Below, in pieces: positions 25,701 to 36,689 of a stretch of 64,000 nt of DNA. Every line of letters begins with the position of its first letter. The stretch's first letter is position 1. The stretch comes from Hyparrhenia diplandra. Its lineage: Eukaryota > Streptophyta > Magnoliopsida > Poales > Poaceae. A model generated the notes under the pieces. It had not been told where the DNA came from. It was given only the letters and a program-made list of their open reading frames with translations, and did not search any database. The stretch spans positions 62,001 through 126,000 of the forward strand of contig JADLZK010010478.1 in NCBI GenBank assembly GCA_015847255.1, written 5' to 3'. The position numbers and the translations under genes are program-made.

Positions 25701-27542
25701 TTTATTCATTAAAAAGTTCTCCTGCAAGTCCCCAGTATATCATAATTGCAGGATTTATGCTAGTGATGGAAGACTACTTTGCTACTGTGACCGCAAAAAA
25801 ATTGGAATGGTTTGTCTCTTAAATATATGCCCATTAGCTATTTATATGCATGTAGAATGAATGAAGAATTATTTTGTCAAACTGATGAGCTCTTCTATCC
25901 CAGGTACGTTCAACGTAATTTGGCGAAATTGATTGAAGATAGTCCTCCAGCAATCATGCTTCTCTTTGAACCTAAAGGTCGTCCAGAGGATGAAGATAAT
26001 GAGTTCTATATTCAGAGCAAGAAAAATATTTGTGTGGGCTGTGGAGAAAAGAGCCATTATATTAGATACAGAATAATACCATCATGCTACAGGATGCATT
26101 TTCCAGAACATCTGAAGAGCCATCGTTCACATGATATTGTACTTCTTTGTGTAGACTGTCATGAAATAGCTCATTCAGCAGCTGAGAAGTACAAGAGGCT
26201 AATAGCAGAAGAATTTGGAATACCTCTTTTTGTGCAAAAGATAATGAACTCGGGTGATATAAGTTTGATTACCAACACATCAGTATCTGAAGATAAATTG
26301 AATGGAACAGGTGTCTCCCCATTGCAGCTGAGGACTGCTGCCATGGCTCTTCTACGTCATGGATCCACTATGCCGTTGAAGAGATGTGAAGAGCTAATGC
26401 AGGTGATGACACGCTTTTTCGTATTTCTGGCTCAATATGGACTACTTAACAGTTTATGGACGACGTATTAACATACCTGTTTTTACCCTATCCATCCTGT
26501 TATGGCAAGTGGAGCCCATGGGGCCCACACTGTGTGGGATCCATGGGCGGCTCCACTTGCCATAACAGTCCATATGCTTTCCTTGTTAAATATGTACATG
26601 TTCTTAGCCATAGATCTCTGTTATGGACCAATTCAATTCTTTTGCAGATTGTAAAATCATACTATGGTGGTAGGGATGTGACTCCTGAAGACCTCGAGGT
26701 GGCATTACTTGTTGGTATGAGTCCTCATGAGCGAAGGCGTCTTGAAAAGAAAAAGGGCTATTCATTTAGAGCTCAGGCTCAAAATATTATTAGAAAGAGC
26801 AGCAGCAATACCATCTCTGAAGACAGTGGACATGGATCAGAAAATTTCCATGCCTTATCTGAGCGATTTCTTGCGGATGGAACTGAGAGTAATGGTCAAC
26901 CAGAGTTTGATGACACAGAGGGTCGAGACCAGCTAGATAATTTAACCCTGAACCAGGGAAGCTTAATTTTGCCAGTCAGCATGGAGGACACTGCTTTTTG
27001 ATCATGACACTGTGGCTTTCGAGACAGATACTGAACAGCAAGCAAAAGACGCCTGCACTCCTGGAAACAGCCATCTCGACAGGGAACTATCCATCCGTGA
27101 CAATTCTAGCCAGGCCATTTCCAAGAATGCTGAGAAGAAGATTTCCCTGTTGGGTCATGGGCATCATGGCAAACAAGTTGTGGAACTTTTGCTTTCCAAT
27201 GGCGGGAGGAAGCTATTAACCAGTTTTGCCAAAGATGGAGGCAGATTTTTGTTGAGGCTGTTCACCCCCGTTATTTACCTTCTGGCTGGAATATTAACCA
27301 CAGGTCAGTTGCCTTTCATATATGCCTTTTCTTGAATTCACCAAGCTGCATGTGAAGTTTTAGCCATGTACCAATGACCATAAAAGATCTTTCTGTGTCG
27401 CGATGTTTTTCGTCCAGATTTCCTTTCATCACCAGATATTTACTCTCTATGTCCTCTTGTGTGGTGCAGTGGACGGCGGGATTTTGGTGACTTCAGTGTC
27501 TACAAGCCACCAAGGAAAGATCCTCAATCTGCAAGGGATTAG
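19750..27542 (+). CDS. RRP6L3: RRP6-like 3 / EXD2-type DEDDy 3'-5' exonuclease (12 exons)
   Basis: A 3'-5' exonuclease of the RNase D/Rrp6 fold. Exons: 19750-20047, 20886-21127, 21217-21315, 21628-21711, 22750-22836, 23627-23748, 24584-24762, 24873-24911, 25300-25809, 25904-26402, 26648-27303, 27470-27542, all GT-AG; about 961 residues after indel correction. Residues 11-28 are hydrophobic and followed by RRRRR, a likely signal anchor or organelle-targeting end. Catalytic residues are complete: D163 and E165 (FAVDTEQHS), D221 (SDNDVLWLQ), Y286 and D290 (YARTDAHYLL). A Cys4 zinc-binding, HNH-like module follows (C596-x2-C599 and C635-x2-C638-H639). It lacks an HRDC domain, unlike nuclear Rrp6. 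Four frame breaks: an extra G at 23645, A7 instead of A6 at 25795-25801, T5 instead of T4 at 26995-26999, and a missing G near 27182. The exon 9/10 join works only if the A-run is corrected. RNA or DNA as substrate is not decidable here. Confidence 0.92.
22594..22618 (+). repeat. Intronic poly(T) tract
   Basis: A T-run of about 17 bases in intron 4 of the exonuclease gene; similar runs occur at about 23100 and 23788. None has an attached recognisable element. Confidence 0.6.
26496..26567. repeat. 72-base near-perfect inverted repeat (foldback) in intron 10 of RRP6L3
   Basis: Left arm CTGTTATGGCAAGTGGAGCC (26496-26515) pairs perfectly over 20 bases with the right end of the unit. The inner arms CCCACAC / TGTGTGGG also pair, leaving a very small loop and a short mismatched zone with CATGGG on each side. 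It is either a tiny foldback MITE or a hairpin of another origin. No target duplication is evident. Confidence 0.85.
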
Positions 27543-28259
27543 GCTACGCGGATGTCTTCAGTACCTTTGGTGTCGTTGTACCCTGAGGTTCAACTTTTAC
27601 TTCCCAGAATTGCCTGTATTTTGTACTTGTTTGTATCTCAATCTGTGTGCTGGTTCGAGTACCTTGCTTTATCTTGAAATACCAGTTTCATCTCTCTTTT
27701 ATGCGAGTGAATTCAACTCAGCAGATTGAATTGAATCATCAAAGTTCCGTTTTTAACTCGGAATTGTGATGAAATTGATGTGTTTCGGACAGGCCTTAAA
27801 CTTGGATTTTTCACTGGAAACAGTTCGATTTTTCTGTAGAAATGGGCAAGAGCTCCTCCAAATTGTGGTCGTAGAGAGTATCTGTTGTTTATGGTGGGAT
27901 ATCCTGAGCAGGATCCCACCACTTTGTTACCCTTTCCCCAGAGGCCAGAACATTATTTTTAAAAAAATCATTGCCGAGAATCCAAAAATGAAGTGTGGAG
28001 CGTCAGCAGCATGCTGCAAAGGGAGTGCAGCCAGCTTGGCGGAGCCACATGATCCTCTCCATCTCGCCGTCACTGCCCCTCCACCACTCAGCTCGGCTTG
28101 AATACCCCACCGCGCTCACCTCTCCACCCAAACCCAATCCATCCAAACCCATTTCCCTCCCTCCCAATCCCATCCCGTCCCGCCCTTGTCTCTTCCGCTT
28201 CCCCCGCACGCCGCCGCCCGCTGGTGATCCCCGTCGCCGCGGACCAGCAGGAAGCAACC
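27543..28259 (+). other. 3' UTR of RRP6L3 and promoter/5' UTR of the ATP synthase gamma gene
   Basis: Between two plus-strand genes. The left part is AT-rich and presumably 3' UTR. A 30-base imperfect hairpin (arms TGGTGGGAT / ATCCCACCA) lies at 27892-27921. From about 28030 the sequence turns C-rich (runs such as CCATCCAAACCC), typical of a leader of a highly expressed grass plastid-protein gene. No clear TATA box. Confidence 0.5.
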
Positions 28260-29419
28260 ATGTCGTGCTCCCACCTCTCCACCGCCTGGTCCTCGTCGGC
28301 GCTCGCCAGCAGCGCCTCCACCACCCAGCGGCGCTCCGCCCCGCGGTCGGGCCTCGTGGTGCGGTGCTCCCTCCGCGAGCTCCGCACCCGCATCGACTCC
28401 GTCAAGAACACGCAGAAGATCACGGAGGCCATGAAGCTGGTGGCCGCCGCCAAGGTCCGGCGCGCAGGGAGGCCGTCGTCTCCTCCCGCCCCTTCTCGGA
28501 GGCGCTGGTGGAGGTGCTCTACAACATGAACCAGGAGATCCAGACGGAGGACATCGACCTGCCCCTCACCCGCACCCGCCCCGTCAGAAGGTGGCGCTCG
28601 TCGTCCTCACCGGCGAGCGCGGCCTCTGCGGGAGCTTCAACAACAACGTGCTCAAGAAGGCGGAGACCCGCATCGAGGAGCTCCAGCAGCTGGGCCTCCA
28701 GTACACCGTCATCAGCGTGGGCAAGAAGGGCAACGCCTACTTCCAGCGCCGCCCCTACATCCCGCTGGAGCGGGACCTGGAGGTGAACGGCGTGCCCACC
28801 GTCAAGGACTCGCAGGGCATCTGCGACCTCGTCTACTCGCTCTTCGTCTCGGAGGAGGTGGACAAGGTGGAGCTGCTCTACTCCAAGTTCGTGTCGCTGG
28901 TGCGCTCCGACCCCATCATCCAGACGCTGCTCCCCATGTCCCCCAAGGGCGAGATCTGCGACGTCAACGGCGTCTGCGTGGACGCCACCGAGGACGAGCT
29001 CTTCCGCCTCACCACCAAGGAGGGCAAGCTCACCGTGGAGCGCGAGAAGGTGAAGATCGAGACGCAGCCCTTCTCCCCCCGTCGTGCAGTTCGAGCAGGA
29101 CCCCGTGCAGATCCTCGACGCGCTGCTCCCGCTCTACCTCAACAGCCAGATCCTCCGTGCCCTGCAGGAGTCGCTCGCCAGCGAGCTCGCCGCCCGGATG
29201 AGCGCCATGAGCAGCGCCACTGACAACGCCATCGAGCTCGCCAAGAACCTCTCCATCACCTACAACAGACAGCGCCAGGCCAAGATCACCGGGGAGATCC
29301 TCGAGATCGTCGCCGGTGCCGAAGCCCTTTGTGTGAGCCGAGCTGTGCACTGTGGTGGTCTTCTTGGTGCGGTGCTCCTGCTATATATAATTCTTTTCTC
29401 ATTTCCACTCTGCCTGTAA
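28260..29419 (+). CDS. ATPC: Chloroplast ATP synthase gamma subunit, single exon
   Basis: Central shaft of the CF1 part of the thylakoid ATP synthase. Residues 1-36 are Ser/Ala/Arg-rich and end in VVRC, a chloroplast transit peptide; the mature start SLRELRTRI is the gamma N-terminal helix, followed by KNTQKITEAMKLVAAAKV. GERGLCGSFNNNV lies in the middle. The plant-specific redox switch is present: EICDVNGVC, with the two cysteines at about residues 234 and 240, inside the insertion that also carries TKEGKLTVERE; thioredoxin reduces it in the light. The C-terminal helix shows ITYNRQRQAKITGEILEI. No intron. Three indels break the frame: one base missing at 28461-28470, one at about 28585, one extra C at 29075-29080. 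The frame after EIVAGAEAL runs on to TAA at 29417-29419; this tail looks unnatural, and a TGA at 29334-29336 in another frame may be the true stop. Confidence 0.93.
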
Positions 29420-29788
29420 TTCCTGATAGCACAAACGCAACGGAGTTCTGTGTTCCTCGCGACATACACTACACAAGAATTTCAATCCAGAGATGCCAAA
29501 ATGTATAATTTGAGTATTTTAAATCTTGCCTTGCCTTTCAAATGTCCAGCTAGTTTCGATGCTTTAGCTCCATTTGACACCGAGTTGCCCTGTGCACTCT
29601 GAAACTAAAATAGAATTGCTCCATCTAGCACTTCCTCTATCTAGTTCATTGGATTAGATTGCTACATCAACTTAGCTCATTGGATTCTACATTTCTATAT
29701 GAAAAAAATGGCTCATTGGATTGCGCTTGATGCAGAAGACAGCCAAAAGAGGGAGATATAACTTTTTACCATTATAGCGGAGGGCAAC
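29420..29788. other. 3' flank of ATPC up to the retrotransposon border
   Basis: AT-rich, no gene. It contains the 3' UTR of ATPC and host flank. The retroelement border lies about 370 bases past the ATPC stop. Confidence 0.5.
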
Positions 29789-31746
29789 CGCCGGGCGTTT
29801 CGAGCGGTGGGTGCCTCAGTCAAGAACAATAAAGAATTTATAAGCCGCGGTGCCTCCTCCCTCGATGGCGCGTAGCGCAAGATGACACGGACGCCACGGT
29901 TTATCTGGTTCAGCCAACGGGGCCCCTACGCCGTGCGGGGTGTGTCCCGCTTTCGTGTTACCTGGCCAAAGGTGAGCCCGGCAGTAGGGGTTCAGCGGTC
30001 CGGGGGAGAGACGCTGGTCTCAAGCCCCACGATCGTGGTTATGGTGGTGGTGGTGTGTAGTTTTCCTCGTGTGAATCGGAGTTGAGCGGGCTCAATCGAA
30101 TCCTCTAATGAGGCATTACTCCCCCCTTTTATAGGAGAAGGAGAGATAATGTTTACAGGGTGGACACCTAGGTGGCTAATTCCCGAGGCCGCACCTGTTG
30201 CATGTGCGCCCGTCGAGGGGTCGGCCGCTTGGATGTCGCTGACGAAGACACGCGCCCCGATCCGATGGTGGACGTGCCCTTCCGGGCGCGCCCCAGGGGT
30301 CCTGCGAGGCGCCCCTCACAATCCGCATGGCGAGGGCCGGGTCCAGGTCGGGCTATGCGTGTCGTGCCCGAGGGTCCGCCCATCGCGGGCGTTTTTGACG
30401 GTGCTCGGGAAATGCCGCGGTGTCATCCTCGTTTTCGTGTACGTGGCGTAACATGTCATGGGTTCAACTGCGTCCCATCGCCGGTTGGAGACGATTCGGG
30501 AGCTCGATTTGATCAAGGTGCGTCGATGGCACTGGGCGCCGTCTCGCTGCGGCGACGCATTGCATGCGGCGGTTTCCCTTCCTCCGAACGGAACCTCCCA
30601 CGCCCGAGGGTCGGCGACCCTAGACGGCTGGAGGGCCGCTCTCACGAGGATGGAGAGCTGGGTGCCCCCCGGGCGGCTGAGTTTTTGCGGCCGAGGGTGG
30701 TGAGCCAGGCCACCCTGGACGGCGAGATTTCTCCCTGTGGGGGTGAGCTAGGGCCAAATTTGGGACAAACGGAGATGGTGAGTCCGGTCAGAGCCATGGT
30801 TTTACCGCCGCCGACGATGGAACGTCATGGTTCGTTGTTTTGGGAGGTCCTGACCTTGTCCTTCGTGAGCGTAATAAGCTCTCAAGGTCGTGGTGATTCC
30901 GTTTGGGCGCTTTGTGGGCCGCTCGCGAGGCCATCGTAGGCGACCCGCGGCCGCGTGTGAGCGTTGTGGCTCCATGGCTGGTCCATCGTCCGTCGGGCCG
31001 TCCCTCCGCTTGGCGGGATGATAGCGGGCTAGGTTTTCTGGGCCTTGGCAGTCGCAGATTCTCATAGTTTGAGAATGTAGGGGGGGGGCCCAATATTTAG
31101 GTCCCCGTGTTAGTTTCAGAGCCCCCGGCGGTGAGGACTCGCGCCCGGGGGTTCCGCCGTTCCCGCCGCCTTGTTGTTTCTCGGGGTGGTTTGTCTCTAA
31201 TGGGTCAAGGAGCGCACCCGTTGGGTAGTTAACCAGAGGCCTCGAATGGAATGGCGGATTCTTCGAGGTCTTTATATCTCGCACGCCTGGCAAGACCGAA
31301 ACTTGACTCTTAAATTGCGCTTATTTGTGCGGAGTCTGTTCATTTTTGGCGTGGGCAGCCCGAGGCCGCGCTTATGTCGCAAGGTCGACCCTGTGCCTCC
31401 TCGACTTTGATCATACGCTCCCTCTGTCGCCCCTCGAAGGGAGGAGGAGGGGGAGACACGCCACAATGCTCGTGAAGTCGGATGTGTCGTGCTCCGGTGA
31501 GCGGTGTGTAGCGGTCCCGTTTAAGCTGGTGCCCGTGCCCTTGCCGGAGCAAGGGTCGGCTATGTGATCCAGATTCACCCCATGAGAACCTCGCGACCGC
31601 TTAGCGTATCCCGGGTTTGGGCGACTAACCCCCGAGGGCCGCGTGGGCCTCCCACGGATGGGACATCTCTATAAGCAAAGACCAAGGGCCTTAAACACGT
31701 TTCAGAAATCCGAGCCCTGGGGGCCCGGGTATAGCCGGGTTGTGCA
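29789..31746 (-). repeat. Tat element 3' LTR
   Basis: About 1.96 kb. Its first 1.15 kb aligns throughout with the right LTR pieces 50106-50283 and 54038-55022 (for example GAATTTATAAGCCG, ACGATCGTGGTTATGGTGGT, GTGGACACCTAGGTGGCTAA). On the minus strand it starts TGCACAACCCGGC just after a polypurine tract. A minus-strand TATAAAA box lies at 30127-30133. The outer end near 29789 is approximate since the terminal bases look corrupted in both copies. Confidence 0.8.
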
Positions 31747-31760
31747 TTTCCCCCCGTCCC
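31747..31760 (-). other. Polypurine tract of the Tat element
   Basis: On the minus strand GGGACGGGGGGAAA immediately precedes the TG that opens the 3' LTR, as expected for the plus-strand primer of reverse transcription. Confidence 0.7.
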
Positions 31761-32189
31761 GGCTCGGGTTATCCCGAGGCGACCGTGAGAAACTCCTCGT
31801 GGGCCCAAAATTTCGGGCAACCTTCGGAACGTGGGGTGTGTCGGCCCGAGGCTCGTTTGGTTTCCGCCGGGGGGCGGGGAACCGTCAACGGATCGACTTT
31901 TTTGCCCCTCGGGGTCGGGCCTTTGGATATGGGTGGCCGGGACGGTTTTACCTCGACCGAAGACGAGGCGTCTAGTCGCCTCGCCCAAGGTGGCGCGACC
32001 TTTGCGATCGATGGGACGCGGCCTTACGTCTTCTTGTCGGGCGGAGATCGAGGGGCCGTCAAAGGTGCGTAATGCTGCCCGGTTCCACCGGCGCGGCTTA
32101 GCCATTGGATGGCGGTTTCCGTTCCATCGTGGGCGTCCATTCCGAGTCGGTTTGGTTGCCCTCAGCCGGGCGGTTTTGCCTTCCCTTCC

Positions 32190-32198
32190 TATAAATAT
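32190..32198 (+). promoter_or_regulatory. TATA box facing the antisense gene of the Tat element
   Basis: TATAAATAT on the plus strand, opposite to gag-pol, about 140 bases ahead of the antisense coding region. It is followed by a T/C-rich leader, as in a normal plant promoter. Confidence 0.55.
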
Positions 32199-32336
32199 GA
32201 GGGGTGGCCAGCGGCGCTGATAGTTGCTCCTTTGCTCTTTTGCCATCGTCTTCTTGCCTTCTTTTTGCGGCAATCGAAGATAGAGAGATAGTGTGGGGAG
32301 AGATTAAGGGAGAGATTCACTTGCCTTGCGCCTCGT

Positions 32337-35300
32337 GTGATCGGGGTTGTTAGCGGTTGCCACCCTTCGCCTCCCTTTCATCCATGGCGCGTCAGTAGCG
32401 GTGTGGCAAGGAGGGAGGTGCTCGTCTTTGGCGTGGCGAGGACGACGGCGGCGGAGAAGCTCGGCGTCGTCGATGAAGGGCTATTTCTTCTCCGTCGCAC
32501 CGATGAAGCGGCCGAGTGGATTGCTCGGGGATTGACCGAGGAGGAGCCTAACCCTCCCCGATGGCTACGTGGTGACTTGATGGATCTTCACCGGCTGCCC
32601 CGTATGGCAAAGCCGGTTCATTCGGCGATCCTCCCCTACTATGAAATCGAAGCTTCATCATACGCCTCGAACTCGATCTCCTGTGTCGCCATCTTCGTCA
32701 CCCTTTGTGAGGATTCCCGGGGATCGAGCCGCATTGGGACCTCCCAGGTTGTGGTTCTTCAACATGACCTTACCACCGCCCGGCGTGGGGCCAACCACGG
32801 GAGGGCGTTGCAGCGTTGGAGGAAAGGCGGCTCCAAGTCCGCTTCGGAGCGCACGAAGCCGAACCGAGCCGATGGGTACATCGTCTCCAAGCTCACCTCC
32901 AACAAGGGGTGGCAAGATCGGTGGTTCTACCTCCGCAACGACGAGAACGCGCTTCCCGTGTACACCGGCGTGTCCTCAAGCACGCCCCGAAGTGAACGGG
33001 GTCCCCCCGGAGGATCATCATCGGTTGGAGGGCCCGAGGCAGCGGTCCCGTGGCTCGAGGGAAGGGCGTGAATGTCTTTGCTGCGTGGTCGCCGCTTCCA
33101 TCGGCGTCGGGTGTTTGCCGTTGATGGCTCGCCCTTTGCTCATGTGCAAGATGACCCCAGGCCGCCCGGTCTTGGTGCGTCTGCCGGATGTCGCCTTCTC
33201 GCTTCCACCGATGGCCCGGCCAAGAGGGTGAGGGATGCGTTGGGGTCCAACACCCCGACACATATCCCCGAGATCCCCATGCGCCCGGCCGAGGGTATAT
33301 CTCCCCGGTAAGTGCTTCTTGGCCGGTGTCCTTGCATTGCGCCGGTGCATTGTCGCCATGGCGTTCTCACTCTTTCTTCTGCAGGCCGCCCCCGAACTAC
33401 CGCGACTCCTCCTCCGCCTGTCTTTGGATTGGATGCCGTCGCCGGGCGGCGAACCGTGCGAACGAACCTTCGGCTGGTGCCGCGGCGTTGAAGAAGGAGG
33501 AGAAGAAGAAGAGAAACGTGGCTCAGCGAAGCGTCGCCGAGCGGCGAGCGGGGCGAGTCACGACACCTCGACCACCCCAAGAGGACGAGGATCCGGAGGA
33601 CCGTCTGGCGTGAACTCGTCGGATGACGACATGGCGGCTTGGATGGACCGAGCCATGGGGCTCCCCGACCGAGTCGGGGGGCCGTTACGCAGCCCGAGCC
33701 CGAGCCTCGAGGCGTCGGGGGCTAGCTGACACCCGTGCGCCCGAGGGCTCTTCCCGGCCGAGTCCTCAGACCACTGGCGTTGGCCATGTAGGCACCTCGG
33801 CGGCCACAGTGAGGCTCGAAGGGAGGAGTAAACGCCTCTGACCATGGTACCCCGGGCGCCGCCGTAACCCAGTTCGGGGGACGAGCCGGCGACCCCCGTC
33901 TCCGATCCAGCCCTCGCGTAAGGCATTTAACGTCGTGGGGATACTGGCCTTGCCGAGTCGCGACGCCGAGGTCGCGACCATCCCGGACCTCGTCGTCTCA
34001 GGCGAGGGCGATCCCTGCCGTGAGTTTCCTTTCGCCTTTGCAATCTTGATTTTCTTCTCGGCGTATGATTTGCCTTGTTTTGATGTGCGCTGACTTTAGG
34101 AAACGGGGGGGCCGTTGCTGCTTCGCAGACCCCAAGAAGGCCCTAAAGGCTAGTGCACAATCCTTCGACGACAGCAGAGCCGGGGTCGTCCGGCCAAGAT
34201 GCCTGGCGGCCCCTGGCGTGAGTCCTCCCTGGTGCCCGGCCAGGAGCCCCCGGGGGTCGGTCCCAAACTCCCGACCGAGGCGCGCCCGAGGCGGTACAGC
34301 CCATGGTGGCGATGGTGGGTTGGCCGCCCACCGATGGTGATCGACACTGTGTGGCTTCTGGCCGCGCTCACGGGACACCGGCTTCGGTGCGCCGCAAGTG
34401 GCGCCGCCCGAAGGAGGTCTGCCGCCCACCCCGGTGGAGGCGGTCCCCTTTGTTCGGAGTTCTCGCAAGAGGAGCTCTTCGACGCGGGCGAGACGCCGCA
34501 ATCTCCGCGCTGCTCCTCACGGCCCGACCCGGGCGCCACGAGTCCGCACAACCCCGACTTCCCATTGCTCCCACGTGTCCGGGTTCGAGGCGGCCCTTGG
34601 CGGCGGTCGTCGCCGGCCATGGCCGAGGACGGTGCCCGGTGGTCAGCCCGAGGGCCCCGGACTTCTGCGGTAGGGTTCCCGGAGGCCGGAGCCGCCTGGG
34701 GGAGATGTATCCCCTACGGCCCGACTCAGGCGGTCCGCCTCGACCCTGGGCGAAATGCGGGGGTCTAACTGGCGTGATTGTCGATGATCGTCCCGAGGTC
34801 TTGGAGTGGAGGACCCATGAGCGCATCCGTCGGTGGGCGCCGAGGGCCTAGCGAGGATCGGGAGACCATATGGCGATCTTCGCGGGTCGGCGCGGTAAGT
34901 ATCTTGATGGCCATCCCTGGCTTGCATGTCCTTTGTGCTGCGTCTTGATGAGTAGTATTGTCGCTGGACTCTCCGGTCGCCGCCGGGCGAAGTCCGAGCT
35001 CCTTCGCCGGAACGCCCTGAATGGAATGCCCTTGGTCAAACTCGTGAAGTTGATCGAGGCCCGAGCGAGACCTCCCGCTTCAGCGCCCTCGCGAGGAAAG
35101 GGAGTCCACCCCGAGGCCGAGCCGATCAACACAGTCCGAGTCCAAAGAAGATGGCGGTGACATGGCTCGATGAGCCACGATTTTGAGGAGGCTCGGACCC
35201 CGGTCCCCTTCAGTTCGAAGGAGGCCTATGACGAATGGGACCGGTCCGGGGAGGGAGGCGACGGCAGCGGAGATGCGACGCCTTGAACACTCGCATCGGC

Positions 35301-36113
35301 GGGTTGGTGTCCGAGGGCGAGACCTCGGGAAGGAGAAAGAGCGGCTTCGTGGTCGATCGCCGAGGAGCACAACGCCATGCCGGGCCGGGCGTCGGGTGCC
35401 GTGGTGCGCCCTTATCCCCGGTAGCTTTTCCGCTTCTTGATTACTTCGTTTTTGCCGATGCCATCTTGGCCTGTTGCTGCAGGCGGAGAAGGTCCGGACC
35501 GAGGCCGTAGACAACGCCGCCCACACGCTGCCCGTGTGTGGAAGCAAGAGCGTGTCATACCGGAGCCGGAGGATGCCCCGGTCCCCCACTTCGTCGCGCT
35601 TTGGGGCGCGACAACCCTGAGGTTGGTCCCACGGCTCGCAGATGCCCTGAGCGCCCCGTGGCGGCTATCTTGCCCGGGAGCCCTGGGCGCCTTCCGGAAC
35701 GGTAATTCGCACATGCCCGGGCGGTGGTCCGCTCCCACTTCTGATGGAGCCCCGCAAGACGGCCGGGCGGTATCGCGAAGGGCTTCTTCCCCGGCTTCGA
35801 TGACGAGGAGGAGGCTGGATCCCGCCGAGGGATGCCGCCTTGCCGCCAAGACCCAAAGTCTATATAACTTTGTGGATGGCGCCGCGACCTCTCCCTCGCT
35901 TTTGAGGACGAGGTGTGTCCCGTACCCCCCATAGAGTCCACCTACGAGGCGGATACGGAGATGGTGGTCGCCATGTCCGAGGATGCCGAGGGGTCCGACG
36001 CCACCCGGGGAGAAGCGCCGAGGGCGTTGCTCGTGTGCGAAGCCTCCTCGTCGGCCGGCCGTGAGGCACAAGTAGATGAGGCCTCCCTTGCCCCCCGATC
36101 CTTCCTTGCATGA
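32337..36113 (+). pseudogene. Antisense gene of the Tat element (gypsy-type transposon domain family), decayed
   Basis: A plus-strand coding region opposite to gag-pol. The N-terminal part reads FVTLCED, then GWQDRWFYLRNDE near 32915-32945, hallmarks of the plant domain catalogued as putative gypsy-type transposon (Pfam Transposase_28, from memory). Canonical introns are visible: 33308-33384 (GTAAGT...CTGCAG), 34020-34099 (GTGAGT...TTTAG), 35421-35482 (GTAGCT...CTGCAG), and a donor GTAAGT at 34895 whose acceptor is unclear. Later exons are Glu/Ala/Arg-rich. Frames shift repeatedly, so no intact product is expected. Antisense genes between integrase and 3' LTR are known for Tat elements such as Grande; their function is unknown. 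Confidence 0.7.
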
Positions 36114-36689
36114 AAAGATTGGAGCTTGTGAGATGGATGTATAAACAATGGCGCCGCCCGAGGTCTATGGCCTTGGCGGGTGCACTCATGTTTTAAGGTT
36201 GCGTTCCCCGAATCTCTCGTTTATTGTATGGCCGGGTCGCTTGCTTTCTCCGGGCCGCGAGATAGTAAACCGTGGACGCCACGGGGCAAATCCATACGGG
36301 TGCCACTAGGCGATCCGCTTGCCTCGGTTATCTTGCTTTGGATTTGTGCGTGCGCGACCTTCGCAACTTAAACGATTAATTGAAGTATCGCGGAGAAAAC
36401 TTTTTTTTCCCCGAAAAAGTTTTGAAAAAAAGAGGGTCCCCGAGGGGGTCCCCCATGTAGCCCCCGAGGGAGTTTTAGTCTTGTCTTTGGGACGAGGCTA
36501 AGACTCCCTTGAGGTTTGCACAAGAAGCACTTTTTTTTTTCGTAAAAGATGTAGATCTTTTATTGAGTGAAGAAAAAAAACACCGATGTTTGACTTCTAG
36601 TGCGGAATTTAAGGGTAGAAGCGGCGTAGTCGTTCTATGTTCCAGGCGTTGGAGTAGACTTCGCCCTTCTCGTTTCTTCAACTTGTAGG
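36114..36689. other. Convergent 3' ends of the antisense gene and pol
   Basis: Non-coding. It is T-rich around 36530-36560 and holds the GAGGG/CCCTC-rich block at 36430-36470, which can fold (CCCCGAGGGGGTCCCCCATG, then CCCCCGAGGG). It is the only region where plus-strand antisense and minus-strand pol transcripts would overlap. Confidence 0.4.

Noticed and set aside
25875..25890. An alternative acceptor (GATGAG) for exon 10 of the exonuclease that keeps the frame open
   Set aside because: Using it adds residues not expected in the family, whereas one A fewer in the A7 run plus the standard CAG acceptor at 25901-25903 gives the conserved KKLEWYVQRN join.
1291..29419. Calling the three conserved genes pseudogenes because of their frameshifts
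   Set aside because: Only small indels, often in homopolymers, break them; all splice sites, catalytic residues and flanking codons are intact in three unrelated genes. Kept as genes with the breaks noted.
32337..36113. A host gene between ATPC and the retroelement pol
   Set aside because: It lies between the 3' LTR and integrase of one Tat element and carries the domain known for antisense genes of that lineage.
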